Position numbers and translations under genes: made by a program
Notes under the pieces: generated by a model
Told to the model about the DNA's origin: nothing
The model's input: only the letters and a program-made list of their open reading frames with translations
The model's database searches: none
DNA from: Palsa-295 sp963781105
GTDB lineage: Bacteria; Acidobacteriota; Terriglobia; Acidiferrales; UBA7541
NCBI GenBank assembly: GCA_963781105.1
Contig: CAWAED010000001.1
Location: 434,001 to 498,000 of the forward strand
Direction: 5' to 3'
DNA length: 64,000 nt
Shown: positions 1-9,171 of the stretch, piece by piece
How the letters are laid out: each line of letters opens with the position of its first letter
Position numbering within the stretch: position 1 is the stretch's first letter

Positions 1-1
1 C

Positions 2-529
2 CCCGACGCGCAATGGGAATTTCGCGGCATGTTTGGCTCAATTCCGCTGCCACCATCGTGGCCGGTCTACGTGAGTCACGCAGAAGCCTCGGCATACGCG
101 CGCTGGGCCGGCAAGAAACTTCCCACGGAAGAGCAGTGGCATCGTGCGGCTTACGGCACGACGGAAGCGCGCGAACGCCAATATCCCTGGGGCGATGAGC
201 GTCCAGATGAAACGCGAGGAAATTTCCATCATCAAAATTGGGATCCAGCGCCGGTGGACGAGCACGTGCAAGGCGCCAGCGATTACGGTGTGCATGATCT
301 ATTGGGCAACGGCTGGGAGTGGACCTCTACGTTGTTCGGCCCCCTACCAGGATTTGAACCTTTCAAATTTTATCTCGGGTATTCCGCGGACTTTTTCGAC
401 GGAAAGCATTTCGTAATGAAGGGCGGTTCGCCGCGCACCGATGCATGCATGCTCCGGCGTTCCTTTCGTAATTGGTTTCAGCCACATTATCCATACATAT
501 ACAGTAGCTTTCGATGCGTGGAGGAATAA
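2..529 (+). CDS. egtB: EgtB-type ergothioneine synthase, C-terminal part
   Basis: The reading frame is open from base 2 and ends at 529, so only the last ~175 residues of a longer protein are present. They form the C-terminal part of a formylglycine-generating-enzyme/sulfatase-modifying-factor domain: LPTEEQWHRAAYG, a WGDE turn, DLLGNGWEWT, KGGSP and the tail RRSFRNWFQPHYPY are recognisable. EgtB is an iron enzyme that joins hercynine to a sulfur donor and oxidises it, in the cytoplasm. The assignment rests on this fold plus the next gene, egtD, which starts 4 bases after the stop; FGE-type domains also occur in other proteins. The N-terminal DinB-like iron-binding half, if present, lies outside the window. 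Confidence 0.78.
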   Translation, partial: PDAQWEFRGMFGSIPLPPSWPVYVSHAEASAYARWAGKKLPTEEQWHRAAYGTTEARERQYPWGDERPDETRGNFHHQNWDPAPVDEHVQGASDYGVHDLLGNGWEWTSTLFGPLPGFEPFKFYLGYSADFFDGKHFVMKGGSPRTDACMLRRSFRNWFQPHYPYIYSSFRCVEE

Positions 530-532
530 TAC

Positions 533-1519
533 ATGGGAACCGCTCCGCGAATGGTCAGTGCCGGCGCGCCTCCGCAGGTCGCGCCCGAGTTTTGCGCCGA
601 AGTAGTGGTAGGGCTCAGTCAACCGGGACAGAAAGAGCTGCCTTCGAAATATTTGTATGACGAAGTCGGCTCGGCCCTCTTCGATGTGATCTGCCTTTTG
701 CCGGAATATGGGCTTAGCCGCGCCGGGATGCGCCTGTTGCAGCGCCATTCGCAGGAAATCGTGTCGCTGCTGCCCCAACCGGTCATCGTCGCGGAGTTGG
801 GTAGCGGTAGCGGGCAGAAGACGCGGCTCTTGCTGGAGGCGCTTTCGCGGCGCCAGAGGGTCCACTACTATCCGATCGACATTTCGGGCACGGCACTTTC
901 GCGTTGCGAGCGCGAAATCGGCCAGATTGATCGAGTCAGCATCGTCGGTTTTGAACGCGCGTATCTCGACGGCCTGCAGGAAGTCTCCGCGAGGCGCAAC
1001 GAGGGGGAACAGATTCTCGTGTTGTTCCTGGGCAGCACCATTGGAAACTTCGATCGTCCGGCGGGCGATCAGTTCCTACAAGAAGTCCGGGCGATATTGC
1101 GCGCAGGCGATTCGCTTCTGCTGGCGACGGACTTGGAGAAACCGGTATCACAATTGTTGCTGGCCTACGACGACCCCGCGGGCGTCACTGCCGCGTTCAA
1201 TATGAATCTGCTGGCGCGCATCAATCGCGATCTCGGCGGGGATTTTGACCTGAAGCAATTCCGGCACCTGGCGCGCTACGACGAAGCCGAACGGCGCGTC
1301 GAAATGCACCTGGTATCGAAGGCTTGGCAGCGCGTGACGATCCGCGAGGCGGGATTCCGGTTCCATTTGCGGGAAGGCGAGACCATCTGGACTGAGAGTT
1401 CGCACAAGTACAACCCGCAAGACGTGATTCAGATGGGTGCGCGAACGGGATTTCGCTGCGTGCAGCAATGGTGCGACACCGAGTGGCCTTTCGCGCAGAA
1501 CCTCTTCTTTGCTGTGTGA
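533..1519 (+). CDS. egtD: L-histidine N-alpha-methyltransferase
   Basis: A 328-residue protein of the usual EgtD length. It trimethylates histidine to hercynine with S-adenosylmethionine, the first step of ergothioneine synthesis. Visible signatures are KYLYDEVGSALFD near residue 39, the glycine-rich SAM-binding stretch ELGSGSGQKT at 88-97, and LGSTIGNFD near residue 165, all typical of the family. The ATG at 533 lies just after the egtB stop, so the two genes are almost certainly co-transcribed and translationally coupled. The C-terminal TESSHKY segment is also typical of EgtD. Confidence 0.93.
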   Translation: MGTAPRMVSAGAPPQVAPEFCAEVVVGLSQPGQKELPSKYLYDEVGSALFDVICLLPEYGLSRAGMRLLQRHSQEIVSLLPQPVIVAELGSGSGQKTRLLLEALSRRQRVHYYPIDISGTALSRCEREIGQIDRVSIVGFERAYLDGLQEVSARRNEGEQILVLFLGSTIGNFDRPAGDQFLQEVRAILRAGDSLLLATDLEKPVSQLLLAYDDPAGVTAAFNMNLLARINRDLGGDFDLKQFRHLARYDEAERRVEMHLVSKAWQRVTIREAGFRFHLREGETIWTESSHKYNPQDVIQMGARTGFRCVQQWCDTEWPFAQNLFFAV

Positions 1520-1588
1520 TATTTAATTCCGCCACGATCTGCCGAATCGCGAACCGCCCGCGCCGGATGTGCTATATTTTTCCGCCTG

Positions 1589-2338
1589 ATGACTAGAGCC
1601 CAAAAGAAAACGGCAAAAAAGAAGTCGGTTACGAAGAAATCGCCTGCGATCGCAAGGACTGCGGGACGTGCTCGTGGAAACGGCTTGGCGTTTGGGCGCG
1701 GGCCTAATCCGGCGCGCGTTGCCGCCATTCTGCGGGGATTGCAAGAAGCGTATCCGGAAGCCACCTGCGAGTTGAAGTACGACAATGCGTTCCATCTCTT
1801 GATTTCGACGATTCTTTCGGCACAGTGCACGGATGTGGTCGTCAACCAGGTGACCGAGAAACTTTTTCGGAAGTATCCGGATGCTCAGGCGCTTGCTTAC
1901 GCGAACCCCGCCGAGCTGGAAAAAGAGATACGGCCCACCGGATTCTTTCGCAATAAAACCAAATCCATCATGGGCGCGAGCAAGAAACTCCTCGAGGATT
2001 TTCACGGCGAGGTGCCGAAAACGATGGAGGAATTGCTCACGCTGCCGGGAGTCGCGCGCAAGACGGCCAATGTCGTACTCGGCACGGCATTCGGTATTGC
2101 TTCCGGCGTAGTGGTCGATACGCATGTACAGCGGCTTTCCACCCGGCTCGATTTGACGAAAAACACTGACGCAAAAAAAACAGAGCAGGATTTAATGCGA
2201 ATTATTCCGCAGGACAAATGGGTGATTTTCTCGCACCAATTAATTTGGCATGGCCGCCGCGTCTGCAACGCTCGTCATCCGAAGTGCCTCGAATGTAATC
2301 TCGAAAAGCTGTGCTACTCGAAGGACAAGACGAACTGA
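1589..2338 (+). CDS. nth: Endonuclease III
   Basis: A DNA base-excision repair glycosylase/AP lyase that removes oxidised pyrimidines. The helix-hairpin-helix LPGVARKTA carries the catalytic lysine, VVDTHVQRL carries the catalytic aspartate, and the C-terminus has the [4Fe-4S] cluster pattern C-x6-C-x2-C-x5-C. About 45 residues rich in Lys, Arg and Ala precede the catalytic domain; such basic tails occur in some Nth proteins but make the protein (249 residues) longer than the E. coli enzyme. The ATG at 1589 has no strong ribosome site, so a start further in is possible. It converges on the EVE-domain gene. Confidence 0.93.
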   Translation: MTRAQKKTAKKKSVTKKSPAIARTAGRARGNGLAFGRGPNPARVAAILRGLQEAYPEATCELKYDNAFHLLISTILSAQCTDVVVNQVTEKLFRKYPDAQALAYANPAELEKEIRPTGFFRNKTKSIMGASKKLLEDFHGEVPKTMEELLTLPGVARKTANVVLGTAFGIASGVVVDTHVQRLSTRLDLTKNTDAKKTEQDLMRIIPQDKWVIFSHQLIWHGRRVCNARHPKCLECNLEKLCYSKDKTN

Positions 2339-2381
2339 GCCCGCCCGTGATTGGCGCGCGCTTGCCTTGCGGCTGGAATGC

Positions 2382-2768
2382 TCAGCGGCCTGTGACCGCG
2401 TGATATTGCGCGGACGTCAGCGGCACGACGGACAGCCTTCCCATGCGCACGAGCGGTGAGTCCGCGAACAGCTTATTCGCTTTGATCTCGGCTAATGAAA
2501 TTGGCTCGGCGAGCGGCTTGCCGGCCTTGATCTTCACCACGGGCTTTTTCGGGTTAGTGACATCCACGGACACAACGGAAGCCGTTCCCACCGCGCTCTT
2601 GCGGTCTCCGGTTTCGTAGATAACCAAACCAGCTCCGGGCTTCATTTCGCGGAGGTGCTTCACCGCCGCGGGATTCGATACACCGTCCCACTCGGTAGTC
2701 CCATCTTTCTGAAGATCGGCAAACGAATATTCCGACGGCTCAGTCTTCAATAGGTAATAATCGGGCAT
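2382..2768 (-). CDS. EVE domain protein
   Basis: A 128-residue single-domain protein with the EVE fold (PUA-like). The start MPDYYLLKTEPSEYSF and the WDGVSNP and GAGLVIYETG segments are characteristic of the family. EVE domains are thought to bind modified bases in DNA or RNA; the biological role of free-standing bacterial members is not settled. It is transcribed toward nth, with the two stops 43 bases apart. The start is ATG at 2768. Confidence 0.88.
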   Translation of the reverse strand: MPDYYLLKTEPSEYSFADLQKDGTTEWDGVSNPAAVKHLREMKPGAGLVIYETGDRKSAVGTASVVSVDVTNPKKPVVKIKAGKPLAEPISLAEIKANKLFADSPLVRMGRLSVVPLTSAQYHAVTGR

Positions 2769-2908
2769 AAGGCTTCACCTCGATCTTGAGATGCTCCCGT
2801 ATTGTACACAGGGCCGCGCGCTTTTGCCGTAGCACTCGGCGCCATATGCAGGTCAGTCGCGGTCCGACAGGGTCGCGCGCCGGCTAGATTCATACAATCA
2901 AAAGAAGA

Positions 2909-2937
2909 GGGGCAAGTCGCCGAAGCTGACTTGCCCC
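2909..2937. other. Strong stem-loop in intergenic region
   Basis: A perfect 10-bp inverted repeat, GGGGCAAGTC and GACTTGCCCC, encloses 9 bases, and two further G-C pairs can form inside. On the minus strand the stem is followed by a pyrimidine-rich run (TCTTCTTTTG), as in an intrinsic terminator, but no minus-strand gene lies upstream of it. In the 360 bases between the EVE gene and the trehalase gene it is the only clear structure; it may be a leader or terminator element for the trehalase transcript. Confidence 0.5.
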
Positions 2938-3128
2938 TTATGGGCGAAGCATTATGAGGGTATGACTGACCGAGGGTACCAACGAGAAACAGTTTCGCAA
3001 ATCCGTAATTCACCTTAGAAAACCGGGTTCTTAACCTTAGATTCCAAGGGCTACAGTCCAGAGACTTTTGCCCCGAACCAGTAGAGAGGTATTGCAAGGA
3101 ACGGGTTATCTAGGGACACTGGAATTCG

Positions 3129-4847
3129 ATGTCAGCAAACGAAATTCGCCGGCGCGCGGTGACTTCGCTAATGGTTCTAGGACTACTGTTCCGTCCTGCT
3201 CCGTCGAGCGAGGCGAAATATCATAAATCCGAGGAGCAGATGACGGATAAGCCCAGCTCATTGACCAGCATCCAGCAATACATTTCGCAGGGTTGGGACC
3301 ACCTGACGCGCTCGCTCCTGGATTGCCGGACCTACGAGGACGTGAAGACCAAGGACGAGCCAGTTCTCTACCTCCCCGCCGAGTTGCCCGACCCGCCGAT
3401 CGTCCAGGAAATGCAGAAGCGCTGTAAGGTTCGCGTCGAGAATTTGCCCGAGCGCATCAGCAAGGGCGGCGACGTGCATATCTCGAAGATTCGCACGGAG
3501 GGGCTGCTGTATCTCGAGAACCCCTATGTTGTACCCGGCGGCCAATTTAACGAGATGTACGGTTGGGACAGCTACTTTATCATTCTCGGGCTGCTGCGCG
3601 ATCACCGCGAGAAACTTGCGAAAGGCATGGTGGAGAATTTCTTCTTTGAGATCGAACATTACGGCGACGTCTTGAACGCCAATCGCACTTACTATCTGAC
3701 GCGATCGCAGCCGCCGTTTCTTACCTCGATGATTCTGGCCGTATATGAGGCGGATAAGGCGCGAGGCGTGGAGGATCGCGAGTGGCTGGAAAAAGCGTAC
3801 GGTTATGCGCTGCGGGATTACGAACAATGGACTGCGCCGCCACATCTGGCCGGAGACACGGGCCTCTCGCGTTACTTCGATCATGGAGAGGGCCCCGTGC
3901 CGGAAATCGTCGGCGGCCCGCACAACTATTACCGCGGCGTGGCGCAATTCTTCTTCGTACATGGCGGCTCGAACGAACGCTATCTGATCCACGTGAATTC
4001 GGCGCCGTCTTCGACAAAAATACTCGGCCACGTGTTCTCGCTTCCTTCTTGCGAAGGATCGTCGGCTGGAACCTCACATGCGGATTGCCACAAAGTGACG
4101 CGCGTGGCATTGACCTCCGAATATTACAAAGGCGACCGGAGCATGCGCGAATCCGGGTTCGACGTGTCGTTCCGCTTCGGACCTTTCAGCGCGAACACCC
4201 ATCACTACGCGCCGGTCTGCCTGAACAGCCTGCTCTACAAAACCGAGAAAGATCTGGCCACCATGAGCGACTCCCTCGGGCGCCATGCGGATGCGGAGAA
4301 ATGGAACCAGAAGGCCGCTGAGCGCCACGCGCTGATTGATAAGTATTTCTGGGACAAAGAGAAGGGACTATATTTCGATTACGATTTCACGACTCACACA
4401 CGTTCGACGTATAAGTACGCGACCACGTTCTATCCGCTGTGGTCGGGACTAGCCTCGAAAGAGCAGGCCCAGGCGGTGATGCAAAGTCTTCCCTTTTTCG
4501 AACAGCCCGGGGGCATCGTAATGAGCGGCCGAGAGTCCCAGGCGCAATGGGATTATCCGTACGGCTGGGCGCCGATTCAGCTACTGGCCGTAGAAGGTAT
4601 GCGGCGCTACGGCTATGAAGAAGATGCGAACCGCATCAGCTACAAATTCTTGGCCATGGTCCTGGAGAATTTCGCGCGCAACAAGACCGTCCGCGAAAAA
4701 TATGATGTCGTCACTCGTACTTCAATAACTCACATCGTTGAAGGTTATAAACAGAATGTGATCGGGTTCGGATGGACCAACGGAGTGTTCCTAGAGCTGT
4801 CGCACCAATTGCCGGGCGATTTCATGGCTCGCTTGAAGAATGATTAG
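3129..4847 (+). CDS. treA: Trehalase, GH37 family
   Basis: A 572-residue alpha,alpha-trehalase that hydrolyses trehalose to two glucose. Both family signatures are visible: PGGQFNEMYGWDSY near residue 136 and QWDYPYGWAP near residue 473. The N-terminus RRRAVTSLMVLGLLF followed by polar residues could be an export signal, which would make the enzyme periplasmic, but the hydrophobic stretch is short. A second candidate start, the ATG at 3240, follows GAGGAG closely and would give a cytoplasmic enzyme. It converges with treZ and is the trehalose-consuming member of the locus. Family is certain; location is not. Confidence 0.93.
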   Translation: MSANEIRRRAVTSLMVLGLLFRPAPSSEAKYHKSEEQMTDKPSSLTSIQQYISQGWDHLTRSLLDCRTYEDVKTKDEPVLYLPAELPDPPIVQEMQKRCKVRVENLPERISKGGDVHISKIRTEGLLYLENPYVVPGGQFNEMYGWDSYFIILGLLRDHREKLAKGMVENFFFEIEHYGDVLNANRTYYLTRSQPPFLTSMILAVYEADKARGVEDREWLEKAYGYALRDYEQWTAPPHLAGDTGLSRYFDHGEGPVPEIVGGPHNYYRGVAQFFFVHGGSNERYLIHVNSAPSSTKILGHVFSLPSCEGSSAGTSHADCHKVTRVALTSEYYKGDRSMRESGFDVSFRFGPFSANTHHYAPVCLNSLLYKTEKDLATMSDSLGRHADAEKWNQKAAERHALIDKYFWDKEKGLYFDYDFTTHTRSTYKYATTFYPLWSGLASKEQAQAVMQSLPFFEQPGGIVMSGRESQAQWDYPYGWAPIQLLAVEGMRRYGYEEDANRISYKFLAMVLENFARNKTVREKYDVVTRTSITHIVEGYKQNVIGFGWTNGVFLELSHQLPGDFMARLKND

Positions 4848-4856
4848 CCTCTTTCG

Positions 4857-6746
4857 CTATTTGTGATTCTTCACCGCTTGCGAAAAAAGGCAGAACGCAG
4901 AAGCGGCGACGGAGAGACTCACGTTTCCCCGGGAATCAATGGATTCAGGAAGTTCGCTCCCGCTTCCCTGCCAGCGTGGTTCGGCGGAGTCGAGCCGTTT
5001 GCGCCATTGCCCCGCCGGAACCGCTAGGGACAGCGGAACCTGCTCCGTATCGAAATTAAAGGCAGCAAAGATCTGATCGGCGCCATGCCGTCGCCGGAGG
5101 AACAGTGTTTTCTCGCTGGGATAAGCGACGACCTCGGCGCCTTTCTTATCGAGCCGCGCGAGGGCCGGAATTTCGCGGCGCAACCTCAAGAGTTCGCGAT
5201 AGAAGTTCCATAGCACGCGATGGTGCCCCTCTTTTCGCAGTTCCCAATTCAGTTTCGAGCGGCCAAAGGTCTCTTCACTCTGCGGATCTGGAATTTCTGC
5301 GCCCCAACCGAATCGCGCAAATTCTTCCGCGCGTCCTTTGCGCACAGCATCCACTAAGGCCGCATCACCGTGGCTGACGAAATAAAGAAACGGCGCAGTT
5401 TCGCCATACTCCTCGCCCATAAAGATCAACGGGATGTAGGGAGCGAGCAGAACGACTCCGGCAGCGACTTTCAATTTCTCAAATGACGCCTTCTGAGCCA
5501 GGCGGTCGCCGAGCAGGCGATTGCCGACCTGATCGTGATTCTGCGCGAAGACAATCAAGCTCTCACCGGGAATTTTCTCTGAACTATTCCCGTGGCGCCT
5601 GCCGCGATATTTCGAATATTGCCCCGAGTAAACGAAGCCCTCGCGAAACGCCTGCTCCAAATCTTCGACGCCGTGAAAATCCTCGTAGTATCCGGTCTGC
5701 TCTCCGGTCAAAAGGACGTGCAGCGCGTGGTGAAAATCGTCGTTCCACACGGAATCGAGACCCAGGCCGCCCTCCTGTGGGGAAGCAACCTCGCGCGCGT
5801 CGTTGCGATTGCTCTCCGGGAAAAGATAAACCGTCCGATGGAGCTCCTCCGCTCTCGCATGGACATGATCCGCAAGCTCCTGCAAAAATGGCGTGGCGGA
5901 GGGATCCACAATCGCGTGAATGGCATCAAGCCGAAGCGCGTCAAAATGAAAATCTGTGATCCATTGCAAAGCGTTCTCGATAAAGTAGCGCCGCACCTCG
6001 TCGCTGCCGCTGGCGTCGAAATTAAGAGGCTGGCCCCACGGCGTCTTGTACAAATCCGTGAAATATTCGCCGAATTCCGACGAGTAATTCCCTTCCGGGC
6101 CAAGATGGTTGTAAACAACGTCAAGGACGATCGCCATGCCCTGCTCGTGACAGGCGTTGACTAGCCTCTTCAGCGCCTCGGGCTCGCCGTATGATTCCTG
6201 CACTGCATAAGGATAGACCCCGTCGTAACCCCAGTTTCGGTTGCCGGGAAACTGAGCCACCGGCATCAGCTCAATAGCTGTGATTCCCAATTCCTTCAGC
6301 GCGGCAATGCGAGGAATGATTGCGTCGAACGTACCTTCGGGCGTGAAAGTTCCGACGTGAAGCTCGTACAAAACATATTTCTCGAGCGCAAGCCCGCGCC
6401 AGTCACCGTCAGTCCAAGGAAAATCATTCTTCACAATCTGCGACGGACCATGCACGCCTTGCGGCTGGAATCGCGAAGCTGGATCTGGGCGCTCTCGCCC
6501 ATCATCGAGCCGGAAAAAATAAAGCGTGCCAGGGCGTAGGTCCGAGACATCCGCGTAGAAGTAGCCGCGCTCCGCAGGTTGCATCGAGACGGCTCGCTCG
6601 TTCGGAAACGTAATATGAAGCTCGACGTTCTTGGCTCGCGGCGCCCACACCTGGAAACTGCACGTGCTATCGCTCGTCATCACCGCACCGAGGGGCCTTT
6701 CTCTCCCGGCAGTCACTATATTTGGTTGTTCGGCGCGCTGATCCAT
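4857..6746 (-). CDS. treZ: Malto-oligosyltrehalose trehalohydrolase
   Basis: A 629-residue GH13 enzyme that cuts the terminal trehalose from malto-oligosyltrehalose made by TreY. An N-terminal CBM48/E-set domain (CSFQVWAPRAKNVEL) precedes the barrel. The nucleophile region FDALRLDAIHAIVD, the acid region VYLFPESNRND and AQNHDQVGNR are all typical of TreZ. It is the last gene of the glgE row, starting 7 bases after the maltokinase stop. A start at an internal ATG (6680, MTSDST) would also fit the family. Acting with TreY, it releases trehalose from alpha-glucan. Confidence 0.93.
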   Translation of the reverse strand: MDQRAEQPNIVTAGRERPLGAVMTSDSTCSFQVWAPRAKNVELHITFPNERAVSMQPAERGYFYADVSDLRPGTLYFFRLDDGRERPDPASRFQPQGVHGPSQIVKNDFPWTDGDWRGLALEKYVLYELHVGTFTPEGTFDAIIPRIAALKELGITAIELMPVAQFPGNRNWGYDGVYPYAVQESYGEPEALKRLVNACHEQGMAIVLDVVYNHLGPEGNYSSEFGEYFTDLYKTPWGQPLNFDASGSDEVRRYFIENALQWITDFHFDALRLDAIHAIVDPSATPFLQELADHVHARAEELHRTVYLFPESNRNDAREVASPQEGGLGLDSVWNDDFHHALHVLLTGEQTGYYEDFHGVEDLEQAFREGFVYSGQYSKYRGRRHGNSSEKIPGESLIVFAQNHDQVGNRLLGDRLAQKASFEKLKVAAGVVLLAPYIPLIFMGEEYGETAPFLYFVSHGDAALVDAVRKGRAEEFARFGWGAEIPDPQSEETFGRSKLNWELRKEGHHRVLWNFYRELLRLRREIPALARLDKKGAEVVAYPSEKTLFLRRRHGADQIFAAFNFDTEQVPLSLAVPAGQWRKRLDSAEPRWQGSGSELPESIDSRGNVSLSVAASAFCLFSQAVKNHK

Positions 6747-6753
6747 GCGCGGC

Positions 6754-8355
6754 CTATGAACTCAGCAGGCTCAAAATGCCTGCCAGCGGAATCCGGACCC
6801 AGTCGGGGCGGTTGTTCAATTCATAGCTGAGTTCGTAGACGGCTTTTTCCAGAAGATGCAGCCGCAGCAGATTCGCGAGCTGCTGCGTATTTGCTGGAAT
6901 GAAGGAAGCGCTGCCCGCCTCATCGAGATACGCTCTTGCGAAATCGGCAGCGACCCATGAATACCAAGCCTGCGCCACCCTTAGGCGCTGGCGCGTGCGC
7001 TCACTATGCGCCTCCGCTGCGTTGGTCGTGTTGAACACTGACGCGAAGGCGGCGTAGTGGAACGAGCGCAGCATCCCGGCAACATCCTGAAGCGGCGAAA
7101 GCTTCACCGACCGTTCCGAGATGGGCCGCGCCGGTTCGCCTTCGAAATCAATGATGACGAAATCGTAGCCAGTGTAGAGCACCTGTCCGAGATGATAATC
7201 GCCGTGAATTCGCGCGCGCATCGCACCGATCGGCTCGCTGAGCGCTACCTCAAAAGACCGAAGCACCTCACTTTCGGCCGCGAGAACTCGCTCTGCTTCG
7301 GCTTTCGCGTCGCCCGTCATTGCGCCTGCGTGCGCACGCAAGAGCGCGAACGAGTTCTGCGTTTTTTCGCGCAACGATTTGATCATCGCCGCCTGAAACG
7401 CCTGCGAGTACGGCTCAGGCGCGAATGCCGCAGCGCTGGGCTCGGATGCCAGGGCCACGTGCAGCTGGGCGGTTCGTTGCGCCAGCAGCGCGGCCGCTTC
7501 AAGATACGATCCGCACAATTCTCGTGCGATACCGGATGCAGGCTCGTCGGATTGTTTCAGCGGAAAAAGACCATGCTGATCCAGCGATGAAAGCTCCGCC
7601 AAGCGCTCATTTGCTCGCAGCCAAAACTCAGAGAGCGAGTTGAGAGTGAAACGCCATGCATCTCCTTGATTTGGCACGAATTCCTGCAGGATTCCAATCG
7701 TCGTTTCCTGGCCGTCATTCGCTGCATATTCCAGCCAGCCCGCGACCGCCGGAACATGCGGAAAGTGCACGCGTTCGGAAAGGAACCGGCCGATTTCAAG
7801 ATCGGGATTCATCCCTGGTTCCACGTGCCGGTAAACTTTCAGCACCAGGCGATCTCCGTAGATGATCGAGCTGTTGCTTTGCTCGACTCCCATCGGCTTG
7901 GGGTTCAGTACGCCGGCTGATGCCGGACACAGATCGCGGTAGGTGCTCGATTGCCGGGCGCGGAGCTCACCGTTCGGGCCGCGGAATGCGGCTTGCGCCT
8001 CGATGGCCGCGTGAAGCGCAAGCAGAAAATTTTCATTGCGGAGCGCGTCTGTAAGAAACAGCTCGGTACCACGCAGCCGGACCTTCAGCGTGTGTAAACC
8101 TGGTTCGCTCGGCGCCTCTTCCGCGGCCCCCGCAAGCAACGGAAGCAGATATGATTCTCGAACACCCGTCTCGTATTCCACGCCGGCAAGAACGATCAAC
8201 GCTTCCGATTGCGACGAACCGAACGGAATAACGTCGGCAACCTTTGTCGCGCGAATTCGCTGGGCTTTGCCGCCGAACCAGCGCTGCGCGGTGAGAAATT
8301 CCGGCAGCAGCGGCGGCAGCAACTCCTGCATTTCGACGAAATCTTCTCTCTTCAT
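6754..8355 (-). CDS. mak: Maltokinase
   Basis: This protein phosphorylates maltose to alpha-maltose-1-phosphate, the substrate of GlgE. It has the maltokinase/aminoglycoside-phosphotransferase-like fold: N-terminal LTAQRWFGGKAQ, catalytic RIHGDYHLGQVL, and the metal-binding DFEGEPARPISER. I use the ATG at 8355 (533 residues, MKREDFVEM); the frame also opens from a TTG at 8433, which would add 26 residues but has no obvious ribosome site. In many bacteria this domain is fused to TreS; here it is separate. It ends 7 bases before treZ. Confidence 0.9.
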   Translation of the reverse strand: MKREDFVEMQELLPPLLPEFLTAQRWFGGKAQRIRATKVADVIPFGSSQSEALIVLAGVEYETGVRESYLLPLLAGAAEEAPSEPGLHTLKVRLRGTELFLTDALRNENFLLALHAAIEAQAAFRGPNGELRARQSSTYRDLCPASAGVLNPKPMGVEQSNSSIIYGDRLVLKVYRHVEPGMNPDLEIGRFLSERVHFPHVPAVAGWLEYAANDGQETTIGILQEFVPNQGDAWRFTLNSLSEFWLRANERLAELSSLDQHGLFPLKQSDEPASGIARELCGSYLEAAALLAQRTAQLHVALASEPSAAAFAPEPYSQAFQAAMIKSLREKTQNSFALLRAHAGAMTGDAKAEAERVLAAESEVLRSFEVALSEPIGAMRARIHGDYHLGQVLYTGYDFVIIDFEGEPARPISERSVKLSPLQDVAGMLRSFHYAAFASVFNTTNAAEAHSERTRQRLRVAQAWYSWVAADFARAYLDEAGSASFIPANTQQLANLLRLHLLEKAVYELSYELNNRPDWVRIPLAGILSLLSS

Positions 8356-8442
8356 TTTAGGCGCCGTCAAAGCGCCCTCCAGGATGCGTAGCGTTCCGGG
8401 AGGCTGGGATTCCCTGGCGCGAAATGAAATCAAATCTGCGAC

Positions 8443-9159
8443 TTAAAGCGGAGACGGCTCTTCTTCCTTTTCCTTCTCCCGGTCCCTTCTTTGGTTGTCG
8501 CCGAGATATCTTTCCAAAGTCTGCCGCGCCAGATCGCGTCCTCCCAAGCCGAATGCAATGGCCACCGCCAACATAAGCGCGCCGAAAATGATGGAAAAAG
8601 CCGAGGTAACGGTTTGGTTGGCCAGCCCGATCTGTTCGAGCGCCATGGAGATCGCCAGAATCAGGATCACGAAACGAGTGGAGCCGCTCCAGAGCCGGGG
8701 AGATCGAACACCCGCGTTTACCGCCGCCAGCAAGGCCGCCCGCGAAAGAAAGTTCGCGGCTAGCACGCCTACGAAGAGAATCAGAATGGCAACGAAAACC
8801 TCTGGAAGCAATTGAAACAGGCGAGAAAGCTGCTCGTGCAATTCGGGAATGCCCAGGATGCTGATGCCGACGAGAGTGAAAGCCAGCCATGTGACCCAAA
8901 ACAGCGAGCGAGTCAAGAGCTCGCTGATCGTCGGCAGGGCCGCATTGCGCAGCACTTGCGATGCTCCCGACTGCTCCGACAAGCGATTGAGCTGGGTGAA
9001 GCGCAGGATTAACCGCAGGAGGTATTTCATCAAAAGTGCCACGAACAACCCCACCAGCATGATCAATAGCATGGCCACCAAGCGCGGCAGGAACACCGAA
9101 ATCATGTGCACCAGATTCTGGTAAGCCTGCTGCAGGCCCTGAACGATCAACTGTTTCAT
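8443..9159 (-). CDS. MscS/CmpX-like membrane channel protein
   Basis: A 238-residue integral membrane protein with about five hydrophobic segments; an N-terminal one reads VAMLLIMLVGLFVALL and a C-terminal one includes LMLAVAIAFGLGGRD. The glycine-rich GLGGRDLARQTLERYL ending matches the conserved TM-helix repeat of small CmpX-like proteins related to mechanosensitive channels. The tail is strongly charged (RRDREKEKEEE). It lies within the trehalose row, 12 bases after the glycosyltransferase gene and before mak, so it is probably co-expressed with osmolyte enzymes. No classical MscS beta domain is visible, so gating by tension is inference. Confidence 0.75.
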   Translation of the reverse strand: MKQLIVQGLQQAYQNLVHMISVFLPRLVAMLLIMLVGLFVALLMKYLLRLILRFTQLNRLSEQSGASQVLRNAALPTISELLTRSLFWVTWLAFTLVGISILGIPELHEQLSRLFQLLPEVFVAILILFVGVLAANFLSRAALLAAVNAGVRSPRLWSGSTRFVILILAISMALEQIGLANQTVTSAFSIIFGALMLAVAIAFGLGGRDLARQTLERYLGDNQRRDREKEKEEEPSPL

Positions 9160-9171
9160 GACGTCACCTCA

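Noticed and set aside
2747..3097. A 116-residue minus-strand frame ahead of the trehalase gene
   Set aside because: No motif or ribosome site, and it runs through the hairpin at 2909-2937 and the start of the EVE gene.
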